64,000 nucleotides of DNA from Marixanthomonas sp963974425 (GCF_963974425.1 NZ_CAXBCK010000004.1:1-64000), one strand, 5' to 3'. Shown: positions 1 through 8,706, numbered from the stretch's first letter. Program-made: numbers and translations. The notes: generated from the letters alone by a model not told the origin.

Positions 1-2
1 GA

Positions 3-125
3 ATAGCGCATTTTATGGCTATTTGGGAAGTAAAAGATGGAAAAATATATCGCGGACACCAAGTAAGTCAACCTGTAACAGATAATGATGATACCGATGG
101 GTCGTATCATAAGGTTAAAGTATAA
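3..125 (+). CDS. C-terminal end of a truncated CDS, possibly NTF2/SnoaL-like
   Basis: The last 40 codons of a frame that enters from the left edge end at a TAA at 123-125. The peptide contains IWEVKDGKIYRGHQVSQP, which resembles the final beta strands of NTF2/SnoaL-like proteins (W-x-V-x-DGKI), followed by an acidic tail. The start and most of the gene lie outside the window. The family call is inference from one short motif. The frame itself is supported by its codon use and by the sucD promoter that follows its stop. Confidence 0.55.
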   Translation: MAHFMAIWEVKDGKIYRGHQVSQPVTDNDDTDGSYHKVKV

Positions 126-152
126 ATTCTTTTAAAAGCTATTTCAAAATAG

Positions 153-160
153 TACCTTTG
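153..160 (+). promoter_or_regulatory. Candidate sucD promoter, -7 box
   Basis: TACCTTTG matches the Bacteroidetes -7 consensus TAnnTTTG exactly and lies in the gap between the partial gene and sucD. No clear -33 TTG is visible. Transcription from here would give a leader of about 65-70 bases before sucD. Confidence 0.5.
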
Positions 161-232
161 CATTGCTTTATCAAGAATATAAATAGGGCAACATAGATTT
201 CAATATAAAACAATTAAAAATTCTGAAAGAGA

Positions 233-1105
233 ATGAGCGTTTTAGTAAATAAAGATTCAAAAATTATCGTACAAGGTTTTACTGGAAGTGAAGGTACGTT
301 TCACGCAGGTCAAATGATTGATTACGGTACAAATGTAGTTGGTGGTGTAACCCCGGGAAAAGGTGGACAAAAACACCTTGACAAACCGGTTTTTAATACC
401 GTAGCAGATGCAGTTAAAGAAACAGGAGCAGATGTAACTATTATATTCGTTCCCCCTGCTTTTGCAGCAGATGCGATTATGGAAGCTGCAAACGCTGGAA
501 TTAAAGTGATCATTACAATTACTGAAGGAATTCCAGTGGGTGATATGATTAAAGTTGCCGATTATATTAAAGATAGAGACTGCCGCTTGGTAGGTCCTAA
601 CTGTCCTGGAGTTATTACTCCTGGCGAAGCTAAAGTAGGTATCATGCCTGGTTTTGTTTTCAAGAAAGGTAAAATTGGCGTTGTTTCAAAATCTGGAACA
701 TTAACTTATGAAGCTGCTGATCAAGTAGTAAAGCAAGGATTAGGAATCACAACCGCAATTGGTATAGGTGGAGATCCAATTATTGGGACTACCACAAAAG
801 AAGCTGTAGAGCTTTTAATTAATGATGAAGAAACAGAAGCTGTTGTTATGATTGGTGAAATTGGTGGTCAATTGGAAGCCGATGCAGCACAATGGTACAA
901 AGAAAGCGGAAGTAAAAAGCCAATTATTGGTTTTATCGCAGGTGAAACAGCACCTGCTGGACGAACTATGGGACACGCTGGAGCCATTGTAGGTGGAAGC
1001 GATGATACTGCACAAGCTAAAAAGAAAATATTAAGTGAATGTGGAATTCACGTTGTAGATTCACCTGCAGAAATAGGTAAGAAAGTTGCCGAAGTTCTAG
1101 GGTAA
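233..1105 (+). CDS. sucD: Succinate-CoA ligase subunit alpha
   Basis: This is the alpha subunit of succinyl-CoA synthetase, which with SucC interconverts succinyl-CoA and succinate with NTP formation in the TCA cycle. At 290 residues it has the usual family length. It shows the N-terminal CoA-binding Rossmann domain (IIVQGFTGSEGT, residues 11-22), the GPNCPG motif at 121-126 and the phosphorylated active-site histidine in GHAGAIVGG (His248). sucC is not adjacent here, which is common in Flavobacteriia. A -7 box lies upstream and a strong hairpin terminator follows, so it is probably transcribed alone. Confidence 0.97.
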   Translation: MSVLVNKDSKIIVQGFTGSEGTFHAGQMIDYGTNVVGGVTPGKGGQKHLDKPVFNTVADAVKETGADVTIIFVPPAFAADAIMEAANAGIKVIITITEGIPVGDMIKVADYIKDRDCRLVGPNCPGVITPGEAKVGIMPGFVFKKGKIGVVSKSGTLTYEAADQVVKQGLGITTAIGIGGDPIIGTTTKEAVELLINDEETEAVVMIGEIGGQLEADAAQWYKESGSKKPIIGFIAGETAPAGRTMGHAGAIVGGSDDTAQAKKKILSECGIHVVDSPAEIGKKVAEVLG

Positions 1106-1131
1106 ATCACGAATCATATAAGTACTAAAGT

Positions 1132-1157
1132 CCTGTTTTTTTAACAGGGCTTTTTTT
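1132..1157 (+). terminator. Intrinsic terminator after sucD
   Basis: The stem CCTGTT (1132-1137) pairs with AACAGG (1143-1148) and is followed by GC and seven T residues (1151-1157). It lies 27 bases after the sucD stop. Confidence 0.8.
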
Positions 1158-1172
1158 ATATTTGATATCTAA

Positions 1173-1193
1173 GTAAGATAATTGGTATCTTAC
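1173..1193. promoter_or_regulatory. Perfect 8-bp inverted repeat upstream of fabG
   Basis: GTAAGATA (1173-1180) and TATCTTAC (1186-1193) form a perfect palindrome around a 5-base spacer, 46 bases before the fabG ATG. There is no T-run, so it is not a terminator. It could be an operator or a leader hairpin. I do not recognise a specific regulator site. Confidence 0.3.
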
Positions 1194-1239
1194 ATTATTC
1201 TGAAAAAAGAACCAACCAAAATTAATAGAACAAATAGCT

Positions 1240-1986
1240 ATGAAATTATTAGAAGGGAAAACAGCAATTATAACAGGAGGTAGCCGTGGAATAGGAAAAG
1301 GAATCGTGGAAACGTTTGTAAAACACGGCGCTAATGTAGCATTTACATATAACTCATCTAAAGAATCTGCAGAAGCAATTGCTTCCGATCTTTCTAAGGA
1401 AGGAGTAAAAGTGAAAGCGTATCAAAGTAATGCTGCTAATTTTGAAGATTCTCAAGAGTTAGCCGCTGAAGTTTTAAAAGAATTTGGTAGCATCGATGTT
1501 TTAATAAATAATGCAGGTATTACAAAAGACAATCTTTTAATGCGTATTTCAGAAGAAGATTTCGATAAAGTAATTGAAGTGAATTTGAAGTCTGTTTTCA
1601 ATATGACAAAAGCTGTACAACGCGCTATGTTAAAACAGCGTAAAGGTTCTATTATCAATATGAGCTCGGTAGTAGGAGTGAAGGGTAATGCCGGACAAAC
1701 TAATTATGCTGCTTCAAAAGCCGGAATTATTGGTTTTACAAAATCTGTAGCTTTAGAATTAGGCTCTCGTGATATTCGTTGTAATGCAATTGCACCAGGT
1801 TTTATCGAAACTGAAATGACTGGAAAACTAAATGAAGAAACAGTTCAAAGCTGGAGAGAGGCGATTCCTTTAAAGCGAGGAGGCTCACCAGAAGATATCG
1901 CAAATGCATGTGTGTTTTTAGCAAGTGATCTTTCTGGATATATAACAGGGCAAGTTTTAAACGTAGATGGAGGAATGCTTACATAA
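1240..1986 (+). CDS. fabG: 3-oxoacyl-[acyl-carrier-protein] reductase
   Basis: This short-chain dehydrogenase makes the first reduction of each fatty acid elongation cycle (3-oxoacyl-ACP to 3-hydroxyacyl-ACP, NADPH). Its 248 residues match FabG. It has the cofactor loop TGGSRGIGKG (12-21), NNAG at 90-93, the catalytic triad Ser143, Tyr156 and Lys160 (YAASK), and the C-terminal GQVLNVDGG. It is flanked by the sucD terminator and a membrane VWA gene, so it stands apart from other fab genes. Another SDR specificity is possible, but the motifs and length favour FabG. Confidence 0.9.
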   Translation: MKLLEGKTAIITGGSRGIGKGIVETFVKHGANVAFTYNSSKESAEAIASDLSKEGVKVKAYQSNAANFEDSQELAAEVLKEFGSIDVLINNAGITKDNLLMRISEEDFDKVIEVNLKSVFNMTKAVQRAMLKQRKGSIINMSSVVGVKGNAGQTNYAASKAGIIGFTKSVALELGSRDIRCNAIAPGFIETEMTGKLNEETVQSWREAIPLKRGGSPEDIANACVFLASDLSGYITGQVLNVDGGMLT

Positions 1987-2023
1987 TTAGTATTTTTGAA
2001 ATATTAAACTTGAACTTACATAA

Positions 2024-4057
2024 TTGACAACTGAAACCATACTATATATCATCATCGCCGGCGTAATTTCTTTTGCGCTGGCGTTGTTCATGTATGGTTA
2101 TAAAACAAAATATTCTAAATCGCTAAGCTGGATATTTGGGATATTACGTTTTGTTACTTTGTTTTCACTTTTGCTTTTACTAATTAACCCGAAGTTTAAA
2201 AGTGAAACGTATTCCATTGAAAAACCGAAACTACCTGTACTTGTCGATAATTCAGGTTCAATAGCAGAACTAAAGCAAACAGATCAAGTTTCAGTTTTAC
2301 TTGAAAAGTTGAAGAGTAATGAAAATTTGAATGAAAAGTTCGATCTCTCTTTCTTTTCCTTCGGAAGTGATTTCGAGGAGTTAGATTCTCTTTCCTTTTC
2401 AGAAAAGAATAGCAATCTTTCAAAAGCTTTGGAATCCACAGATAACCTTTTTAAAAAGGAAAATGCTCCCACTATTTTGATAACCGATGGTAATCAGACA
2501 TTGGGGAGCGATTACGAGTTCACTTCGGCAACATATAAAAACGCTATTTATCCTTTTATTTTAGGTGATTCCATTAAATACACCGATCTTAAAATTGAAC
2601 GCTTAAACAGCAATCGTTATGCTTTTTTAAAAAATAAGTTCCCGGTGGAAGTAATCTTGGTATATAACGGAACAGGATTGGTTACTTCACAGTTTATAAT
2701 ATCTCAAGGCGGTACAACTGTGTTTAGGGAAACCATAGGGTTTTCAGAAGAGAATAATAGTAAAACATTAAATTTTACGCTTCCGGCATCAAGCGTGGGA
2801 TTACAAAAATATACCGCTCAAATTGTACCGTTAGATGATGAAAAAAATAAGACCAACAATAGCAAACAGTTTGCGGTTGAAGTAATTGACCAAGCAACCA
2901 ATGTCCTCGTGGTGAGTGATATTTCTCATCCAGATTTAGGAGCTTTAAAAAACTCAATAACAACTAATGACCAACGAACGGTTACTTTTAAAAAACCATC
3001 AGAAGCCGCTTCTATATTAAATGACTATCAATTAGTTGTATTTTTTCAGCCCGATCGTAGTTTTTCCCAGATATATTCAGAAATAAAAAATCTTAAAAAA
3101 AACACCTTAACAATAACTGGTACCAATACCGATTGGAGTTTCTTGAATTCAATTCAACAGGAATTTAAAAAAGAGTCCAGTTTACAAACCGAAGAAGTTT
3201 CAGCAACACTGAACAACAACTATAGCACTTTTGCAGTAGAGAATATTAGGTTTGATGAGTTTCCGCCATTAAAAACAACCTTTGGAGACTTAAGCGTACT
3301 AGTTCCGCACGAAACATTATTGGGACAATCCATTAATGGTTTTGAAACAGGCACACCTATGTTAGCCACGTTAGAGCTAAATGGAAAGCGCGATGCCATT
3401 TGGGATGGGGAAGGTTTATGGAAATGGCGTGCACAGTCGTTTTTACAAACCGAAAACTTTCAGGAGTTTGATAATTTTACAGGAAAACTAATACAATATT
3501 TAGCTTCTAATAAACGTCGAAGCCGTCTAGAAGTTAGTAATGAAACTTTTTACTACAATAACAACTCGATAAAAATTTCAGCTCAATATTTTGATAAAAA
3601 CTTTGTGTTTGATTCTCGTGCAGCTCTAAATATTACAGTAAATAATACCGAAACTGAAAAGCAAACAGTTTTCCCTATGTTGCTAAGGAATAACTTCTAT
3701 GAAGTAGATTTAAATAGCTTGCCAGCTGGGGAGTACAAGTATACGGTTTCAGTTGCTGATGAATCAATTTCGCGTAGCGGAAACTTTACCATTCTCGATT
3801 TTAACGTAGAACAGCAGTTTTTAAATGCCGATGTTTCCAAGTTACAACGAGTAGCTCAAAACACAAATGGAACCGCCTATTTCCCGTCAGAAACGGAGCT
3901 TTTAATTGAGCGCTTAATGGCTGATGATTCTTACCAATCCATTCAGAAAAGCGAACTAAAAACCGTACCTTTGATTGATTGGAAATACCTGCTCGGGCTT
4001 ATAGTTTTAACGCTTAGTGCTGAGTGGTTTATTAGAAAATACAACGGACTTATATAA
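2024..4057 (+). CDS. Membrane-anchored von Willebrand factor A-like protein
   Basis: A 677-residue protein with two N-terminal membrane segments (about 5-24 and 36-54), a VWA-like domain starting at about residue 70, a long extracytoplasmic region with beta-rich stretches, and a C-terminal membrane helix (about 652-670). The MIDAS-type motif DNSGS (Asp75, Ser77, Ser79) suggests metal-dependent protein binding. The TTG start at 2024 is chosen because it keeps the first membrane helix; the next in-frame ATG would cut it. The overall architecture recalls Bacteroidetes BatA-like proteins, but no MoxR ATPase or bat genes are adjacent. It is followed 21 bases later by an SPFH gene, so the two are probably co-transcribed. 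The function is unknown. Confidence 0.8.
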   Translation: MTTETILYIIIAGVISFALALFMYGYKTKYSKSLSWIFGILRFVTLFSLLLLLINPKFKSETYSIEKPKLPVLVDNSGSIAELKQTDQVSVLLEKLKSNENLNEKFDLSFFSFGSDFEELDSLSFSEKNSNLSKALESTDNLFKKENAPTILITDGNQTLGSDYEFTSATYKNAIYPFILGDSIKYTDLKIERLNSNRYAFLKNKFPVEVILVYNGTGLVTSQFIISQGGTTVFRETIGFSEENNSKTLNFTLPASSVGLQKYTAQIVPLDDEKNKTNNSKQFAVEVIDQATNVLVVSDISHPDLGALKNSITTNDQRTVTFKKPSEAASILNDYQLVVFFQPDRSFSQIYSEIKNLKKNTLTITGTNTDWSFLNSIQQEFKKESSLQTEEVSATLNNNYSTFAVENIRFDEFPPLKTTFGDLSVLVPHETLLGQSINGFETGTPMLATLELNGKRDAIWDGEGLWKWRAQSFLQTENFQEFDNFTGKLIQYLASNKRRSRLEVSNETFYYNNNSIKISAQYFDKNFVFDSRAALNITVNNTETEKQTVFPMLLRNNFYEVDLNSLPAGEYKYTVSVADESISRSGNFTILDFNVEQQFLNADVSKLQRVAQNTNGTAYFPSETELLIERLMADDSYQSIQKSELKTVPLIDWKYLLGLIVLTLSAEWFIRKYNGLI

Positions 4058-4078
4058 ACCAAAAAAATATAAATTATA

Positions 4079-4894
4079 ATGGAAAGATTACCCAAAATAG
4101 GGATACCACTAATTATTGGTATCATCATAATTATAATCGTTATAGCAAAATCTGCTGTAACCATATCTTCTGGAGAAGCCGGAGTGCTTTACAAACGCTT
4201 TGGCGGTGGGGTTGTAACCGATGAGCCTGCTATGGGCGAAGGGTTCCATATTGTAGCTCCTTGGAATGACGTTTTTATATACGAAGTACGTCAGCAATCG
4301 TTAGATGAATCTATGAAAGTATTATCCTCAAACGGGTTGGATATTCGATTAGAAGCCTCTGTTTGGTTTCAACCTGAAGATGTAAACTTAGGAAAATTAC
4401 ACCAAGAAAAAGGAGAGGATTACATTACGAGGTTGATAAAGCCAGCTGTACGTTCTGCTACTCGTGCGGTAGTAGGTCGTTATACCCCTGAGCAATTGTA
4501 TGCTAGTAAGCGAGAATCAATCCAGAGTGAAATGTTAGAAGAAACTGAAAATTTACTTAACAATCAATTTGTGCAAGTAAACCGGATTTTAGTACGTGAT
4601 ATTTCGTTACCAGAAACTATTAAAGTAGCTATTGAGCGTAAATTAAGACAAGAACAGGAATCTTTGGAGTATGAATTCCGTTTAGAAAAAGCACAGAAAG
4701 AAAAAGAGCGTCAGCGTATTGAAGCAGAGGGTAAAGCTGCAGCAAACAGCATTTTAAGCGCTTCGTTAACTGATAAAATATTACAAGAAAAAGGTATTCA
4801 GGCAACAGTAAAACTTTCTGAATCTAATAATAGTAAAGTAATTGTTATTGGTTCTGGCGATAGTGGAATGCCTATTATCTTAGGAAACCAATAA
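4079..4894 (+). CDS. SPFH/prohibitin-family membrane protein
   Basis: A 271-residue protein with one N-terminal membrane helix (about 8-28, very Ile-rich), an SPFH/Band 7 domain (about 30-200) and a coiled coil rich in Glu, Lys and Arg (about 185-225, RLEKAQKEKERQRIEAEG). Prohibitin and HflC-type proteins form large membrane rings that organise membrane domains or regulate proteases such as FtsH. It lies 21 bases after the VWA membrane protein, and a strong terminator follows, so the pair forms a unit. The precise partner is not shown by the sequence. Confidence 0.88.
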   Translation: MERLPKIGIPLIIGIIIIIIVIAKSAVTISSGEAGVLYKRFGGGVVTDEPAMGEGFHIVAPWNDVFIYEVRQQSLDESMKVLSSNGLDIRLEASVWFQPEDVNLGKLHQEKGEDYITRLIKPAVRSATRAVVGRYTPEQLYASKRESIQSEMLEETENLLNNQFVQVNRILVRDISLPETIKVAIERKLRQEQESLEYEFRLEKAQKEKERQRIEAEGKAAANSILSASLTDKILQEKGIQATVKLSESNNSKVIVIGSGDSGMPIILGNQ

Positions 4895-4950
4895 GAAGTA
4901 AGTAATCAGTTAGCAGTATCAGTACACATTAAATACTAAAACTGGAATAA

Positions 4951-4985
4951 AAAGCCTTTCAGAATCTTCTGAAAGGCTTTTATTT
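4951..4985 (+). terminator. Intrinsic terminator after the SPFH gene
   Basis: A perfect 13-bp stem (4951-4963 with 4968-4980) around the loop ATCT carries T residues on its 3' side (4978-4981 and beyond) and A residues on its 5' side. It is therefore usable in both directions between the convergent SPFH and symporter genes. Confidence 0.85.
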
Positions 4986-5102
4986 TGGCTCTAAGTCAGT
5001 TTTGAATATACTTTATACAGTCAATAGGTGTAGAATTTGACTAAATCTAAGTATCATCTGGATTACTCGAGGCTAAGACTTTTTAAAATGGTGTTTTTTA
5101 CA

Positions 5103-5132
5103 ATCTAACGGCACTGCTAATTGCCGTTGGAT
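5103..5132 (-). other. Stem-loop 3' of the symporter gene
   Basis: An 11-bp stem (5103-5113 with 5122-5132, one G-T pair) around an 8-base loop lies 17 bases beyond the symporter stop. No T-run follows on either strand, so it is not a classical terminator. It may protect the mRNA 3' end, with termination at 4951-4985. Confidence 0.4.
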
Positions 5133-5149
5133 ACAGTAAAATATAATCC

Positions 5150-6877
5150 TTAATTAATTCGTTTCCAAATTCTCACTAATACAAAACAACAAATGGCTGC
5201 TAAAATGGACAGTAAGGTTGCTGTTACAAATTTTGAATAGATAAAGTATCCTGTAGCAAACAGGACACTATACGTGCCGATAACGCCTAAAAGGAAAGCT
5301 AATATTTTATAATTGAAATTGTAAAACTTACTTTTTTCACCAAAAACCAGAGATTCAAAACTCTCTAACGTGTCTTTGTCAGTTGGTTTTGTAATTAGGG
5401 TAACTAAAACCCATCCTATTGTTGTAATAATCACTCCAATGGTTAATTGCCAATGACTGGCCAATTCAAAAAGGGGACTATCCATTTTTTCATTTACAAA
5501 GAAGAAAATGGCAATGATAAACGAAATAGACATAGCGGCGATTTCACTATATGGATTTACCCGGCTCCAAAACCACCTTAGGATAAACAATAAACCAGTT
5601 CCTGCACCAATTTGTAGCAATAGGTCAAATACGTCTTTTGCTGATTGTAGATAAAAAGAAAATAAGGCGGCGGAGGTCATTAATACGACTGTAGAGATTC
5701 TACCAACCAATACTTTTTGTTTTTCTGAGGCTGAGGGATTAACAAAACGACCGTAAAAATCATTTACAATATATGAACTTCCCCAGTTTAATTGTGTTGA
5801 AATAGTACTCATAAATGCAGCTATAAGAGAAACAAGTACCAAGCCTATTAAACCTGCGGGTAAATATGTCATCATTGCTACATACGCAACATCATGACCT
5901 TGCATTTCAGCATTCAGATTAGGAAAAGCCGTAGCAATACTTTCTAAATTGGGGAACATAACAATAGAAGCCAATCCTACTAATATCCATGGCCAAGGTC
6001 GTACGGCATAATGTGCAAAATTAAAAAACAACGTAGCCCATGTAGCGTGTTTTTCGTTTTTTGCTGCTAGCATACGCTGTGCAATATAACCACCACCGCC
6101 AGGCTCTGCACCTGGATACCAAGTACTCCACCATTGTACTGCTAAAGGAATAATGAAAAGGGTGATTAACATTTCAGTATTTGAAAAGTCTGGAAGTATA
6201 TTCAGTTTTGTAGCTACTTGTTGATTTTCAAGTAAGTTGGACAGTCCTCCAATTTCAGGTAGGTTCAGTATGTAAACTGTTGCCCAAATAGAACCGACCA
6301 TTGCGATTATAAACTGTATTAAATCTGTAATTAATACACCTTTTAAACCACCTAATGAAGAATAAATAACGACAATTATAGAAGAGTAGAGTAGGGCTTC
6401 TTCTTGTGAAATACCTAATAAAATATTTGCAATCTTGGCACCTGCCAAGCATACGCCTGCCATAGTTATAATATTAAACACAACACCCAAATACAAGGCT
6501 CTAAACCCTCTTAAAAACTTTGCAGCTTTGCCAGAGTAACGTAATTCATAAAACTCTAAATCTGTTAATACTCCAGATTTTCGCCATAATTTAGCATAGA
6601 AAAACACCGTAAGCATTCCCGTAAGCAACATGGCCCACCAAACCCAGTTTCCAGAAACTCCGTTTTTTCTGACTAGTTCGGTTACCAAACCTGGTGTGTC
6701 GGCTGCAAATGTTGTTGCAACCATAGAAATACCTAACAACCACCAAGGCATATTCCGCCCAGAAAGAAAAAACTCTTGGGTGTTTTTACCGGCCTTTCTG
6801 GCAACTACAAGACCGATAAATAAAAAAATTGCGAAAAAAGAAAGGATTAATACCCAATCGAGAGTGGCTAAGTGCAT
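5150..6877 (-). CDS. Sodium:solute symporter (SSS family)
   Basis: A 575-residue integral membrane protein with about 13-14 hydrophobic segments spread over its whole length, as in the PutP/SGLT family of Na+-coupled symporters. It has an N-terminal helix (LDWVLILSFFAIFLFIGLVV) and the FFLSGRNMPWWLLG loop typical of the family, then further helices to the C-terminus. The substrate cannot be read from the sequence; members carry proline, sugars, carboxylates or pantothenate. It is the last gene of a minus-strand unit, starting 10 bases after the helix-hairpin-helix gene. Confidence 0.9.
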   Translation of the reverse strand: MHLATLDWVLILSFFAIFLFIGLVVARKAGKNTQEFFLSGRNMPWWLLGISMVATTFAADTPGLVTELVRKNGVSGNWVWWAMLLTGMLTVFFYAKLWRKSGVLTDLEFYELRYSGKAAKFLRGFRALYLGVVFNIITMAGVCLAGAKIANILLGISQEEALLYSSIIVVIYSSLGGLKGVLITDLIQFIIAMVGSIWATVYILNLPEIGGLSNLLENQQVATKLNILPDFSNTEMLITLFIIPLAVQWWSTWYPGAEPGGGGYIAQRMLAAKNEKHATWATLFFNFAHYAVRPWPWILVGLASIVMFPNLESIATAFPNLNAEMQGHDVAYVAMMTYLPAGLIGLVLVSLIAAFMSTISTQLNWGSSYIVNDFYGRFVNPSASEKQKVLVGRISTVVLMTSAALFSFYLQSAKDVFDLLLQIGAGTGLLFILRWFWSRVNPYSEIAAMSISFIIAIFFFVNEKMDSPLFELASHWQLTIGVIITTIGWVLVTLITKPTDKDTLESFESLVFGEKSKFYNFNYKILAFLLGVIGTYSVLFATGYFIYSKFVTATLLSILAAICCFVLVRIWKRIN

Positions 6878-6887
6878 ACACTATATT

Positions 6888-7451
6888 TTAGTAAGCTATT
6901 AAGGATTTTGCTTGACCCACCCAATTATCACGTTCAATCCTTCCGGGGAAAAAATCAATGATATCGGTAAGTGCGCGTATATCAGAAGAGGTAAGCTTAC
7001 TTATTTGTTCGAAGGTGTAAATGTCAATTTCATTGAGTTTTTCTTCAATATAAGGACCAATACCTTCAATCTTAGTAAGGTCATCCCGTTCAAAACTATG
7101 AGCAAAACCAATAGTTTCATAATCTAATTTAGGTTTATCTTTTGTGTATGTAACAAAGCTAGTACGTGCCTTTTTCAAAACTTCTTCAGGATTAACAATC
7201 TCTTTTTGAGTTTGTTTTACGACTTCGACAATTTTAGGCTTTATTTCCGTGAAAATAGTTTCTATGTCGTTTATTTTTTGTTGTGATTTAGCTGCATTTA
7301 CTTCACCTTTTAACTTTGCTATAAAGGTTTTGTTTTTTTCTTTCTGGAACCATGAGCCTGAAAAATAACCAATAACGAATGAACTAAACATTAAAATAAA
7401 AATGCTTATTAAGTTCGAAAATTGGTTTATGTATTCAAAAAAACTATCCAT
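6888..7451 (-). CDS. Membrane-anchored helix-hairpin-helix protein
   Basis: A 187-residue protein with one membrane helix (about 13-33), a charged helical middle with coiled-coil character (about 38-85) and a C-terminal helix-hairpin-helix region. That region starts at LTKIEGIGPYIEEKLNEI and continues to IIDFFPGRIERDNWVGQAK. This type of domain is described as a predicted flap endonuclease-like H3TH domain (COG3743-like) and usually binds DNA, but nuclease residues are not evident. It overlaps the OmpA-domain gene by 8 bases and precedes the symporter by 10 bases, so all three share an operon. Its role is unknown. Confidence 0.75.
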   Translation of the reverse strand: MDSFFEYINQFSNLISIFILMFSSFVIGYFSGSWFQKEKNKTFIAKLKGEVNAAKSQQKINDIETIFTEIKPKIVEVVKQTQKEIVNPEEVLKKARTSFVTYTKDKPKLDYETIGFAHSFERDDLTKIEGIGPYIEEKLNEIDIYTFEQISKLTSSDIRALTDIIDFFPGRIERDNWVGQAKSLIAY

Positions 7452-8406
7452 TATAATTGTAAACTATTTCAATTCTTCTATTGGCGATTCTGCCTCGTTT
7501 AGAATTATTAGTGTCAATTGGCTCAGTTTCACCTTTAGAGATTGCTTTAATTAGTGATTTTTCAAAACCTCCTTTTGAAATTAAATAATATCTTACCTGC
7601 CTTGCATATTGTAGCCCCATACTGTAATTGTCGTTTGCATTACCTACATTGTCTGTATGTCCAATTACTGCAATGGTCATTTTTGGATTGTTTGTAAAGG
7701 CGGTTTTAATCTCTTCAAGCAAATTACGTAAATTATTGTTTACGATAATTCCGGTTTCAGAAAATTTAGGATATACTGTTACAGATTCAGGAATATTTGT
7801 TTCCATTTCTTCTATACGATCTTTATCCCAGGGTTTAAAGGAAAAGGAAAAGCCGTCATTAAATTCTTCACTTTCATTAAAATTAATGTCTTTAATTACA
7901 GGTTTAACTACGATTTTTTCTGAAGCAATTCCAGTTGTAATTAAAATTTGTTTTAATTTATTACCCCTTTGAACTCCTATATTAGGTGTTTCCATATTTT
8001 CATCAGGGCTGTAAATTGAAGTAATTTGTATTTCTTTATTTGGGTGTTCAATTAAATAGGTGTTGATTTTGTATTTAAAATCAATAGTCGATTCAGGTAC
8101 AATAATTTCTGTGCTGTTTTTATGCGATATTATTCCATCTTCAAACAAAAATAAAATATCCCCTTGATCATTTTTTACAACCATTGGAGTGTTTTCGACC
8201 GTAGAAATAGAGTCTATTTTGTATAAATTTTTCTCCATTTTATTAATACTATCGATTGCAGTAGAAGTAAGCGTATCTTTATTTATGGATGTGTTTTCCG
8301 TTAGAACGGCAGTAGGTTCATTGTCTGTCTGAAGCCATGAATAGAGCCAAAGCCCAAAAAAAGCCCAAATAAGAAAAATGATAAAAGCTATTAAAAAACT
8401 TTTCAA
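7444..8406 (-). CDS. Inner-membrane-anchored OmpA-domain protein
   Basis: A 320-residue protein with an N-terminal membrane anchor (about 4-24), a middle region with no recognised fold and a C-terminal OmpA/MotB peptidoglycan-binding domain (about 215-317). The domain carries IGHTDNVGNANDNYSMGLQ and the closing RRIEIV strand. There is no beta barrel and no cleavable signal, so it probably links the cytoplasmic membrane to the cell wall. The start is TTG; it places the membrane helix directly at the N-terminus and no ATG precedes it. It is the first gene of the three-gene unit and is divergent from the histidine operon. Confidence 0.82.
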   Translation of the reverse strand: MKSFLIAFIIFLIWAFFGLWLYSWLQTDNEPTAVLTENTSINKDTLTSTAIDSINKMEKNLYKIDSISTVENTPMVVKNDQGDILFLFEDGIISHKNSTEIIVPESTIDFKYKINTYLIEHPNKEIQITSIYSPDENMETPNIGVQRGNKLKQILITTGIASEKIVVKPVIKDINFNESEEFNDGFSFSFKPWDKDRIEEMETNIPESVTVYPKFSETGIIVNNNLRNLLEEIKTAFTNNPKMTIAVIGHTDNVGNANDNYSMGLQYARQVRYYLISKGGFEKSLIKAISKGETEPIDTNNSKRGRIANRRIEIVYNYNG

Positions 8407-8539
8407 AGCGTGTAAAAAATTGATTTATAGAACGTAAGTTATTTCTTATAATTCTATAAAAAACAAATCTAATAAAATATTGCATTTATTTTTACTTAAT
8501 AATAATATGTTTATTAATAATTATATAAACATTTTTATC

Positions 8540-8547
8540 TAACTTTG
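8540..8547 (+). promoter_or_regulatory. Promoter -7 box of the histidine operon
   Basis: TAACTTTG matches TAnnTTTG exactly. It ends 10 bases before the ATG of the his leader peptide, which predicts a transcript start only a few bases upstream of the leader ATG. No strong -33 TTG is seen. The rest of the 8407-8539 gap is AT-rich and holds nothing else I recognise. Confidence 0.6.
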
Positions 8548-8557
8548 TACACATCTT

Positions 8558-8614
8558 ATGAAACAGATAGCATTACATCATCACCATATTAATTTCCACG
8601 CTCTTGCGAGGTGA
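8558..8614 (+). CDS. hisL: Histidine operon leader peptide (5 His in 18 residues)
   Basis: ATG opens an 18-codon frame encoding MKQIALHHHHINFHALAR and ending in TGA at 8612-8614. Four consecutive His codons lie at 8576-8587 and a fifth at 8597-8599. It sits between a -7 box and an intrinsic terminator directly upstream of hisG, the arrangement of a transcription attenuator. Scarcity of charged His-tRNA would stall the ribosome at the His run and favour read-through into hisG. The frame is too short for routine gene callers. The symbol is used by analogy with the enterobacterial leader; the sequence is not homologous. Confidence 0.88.
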   Translation: MKQIALHHHHINFHALAR

Positions 8615-8654
8615 TACTGATATGTTGTAAGTAAACTTATATAAACTATATCGA

Positions 8655-8686
8655 AACCCGTTTGAGCATTCTCAAACGGGTTTTTT
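8655..8686 (+). terminator. Attenuator terminator upstream of hisG
   Basis: A perfect 12-bp stem, AACCCGTTTGAG (8655-8666) with CTCAAACGGGTT (8671-8682), surrounds the loop CATT and is followed by T residues to 8686. The left arm can alternatively pair with 8601-8612, just after the His codons (CTC with GAG, GCG with CGT, GGT with ACC). This gives a candidate antiterminator of about nine pairs. The terminator ends 20 bases before hisG. Confidence 0.88.
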
Positions 8687-8706
8687 CATGCACTAAAATT
8701 AAAAAA

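Noticed and set aside
8662..8706. TTG start giving hisG 15 extra residues
   Set aside because: The TTG lies inside the attenuator stem, and the ATG at 8707 begins with the normal HisG N-terminus.
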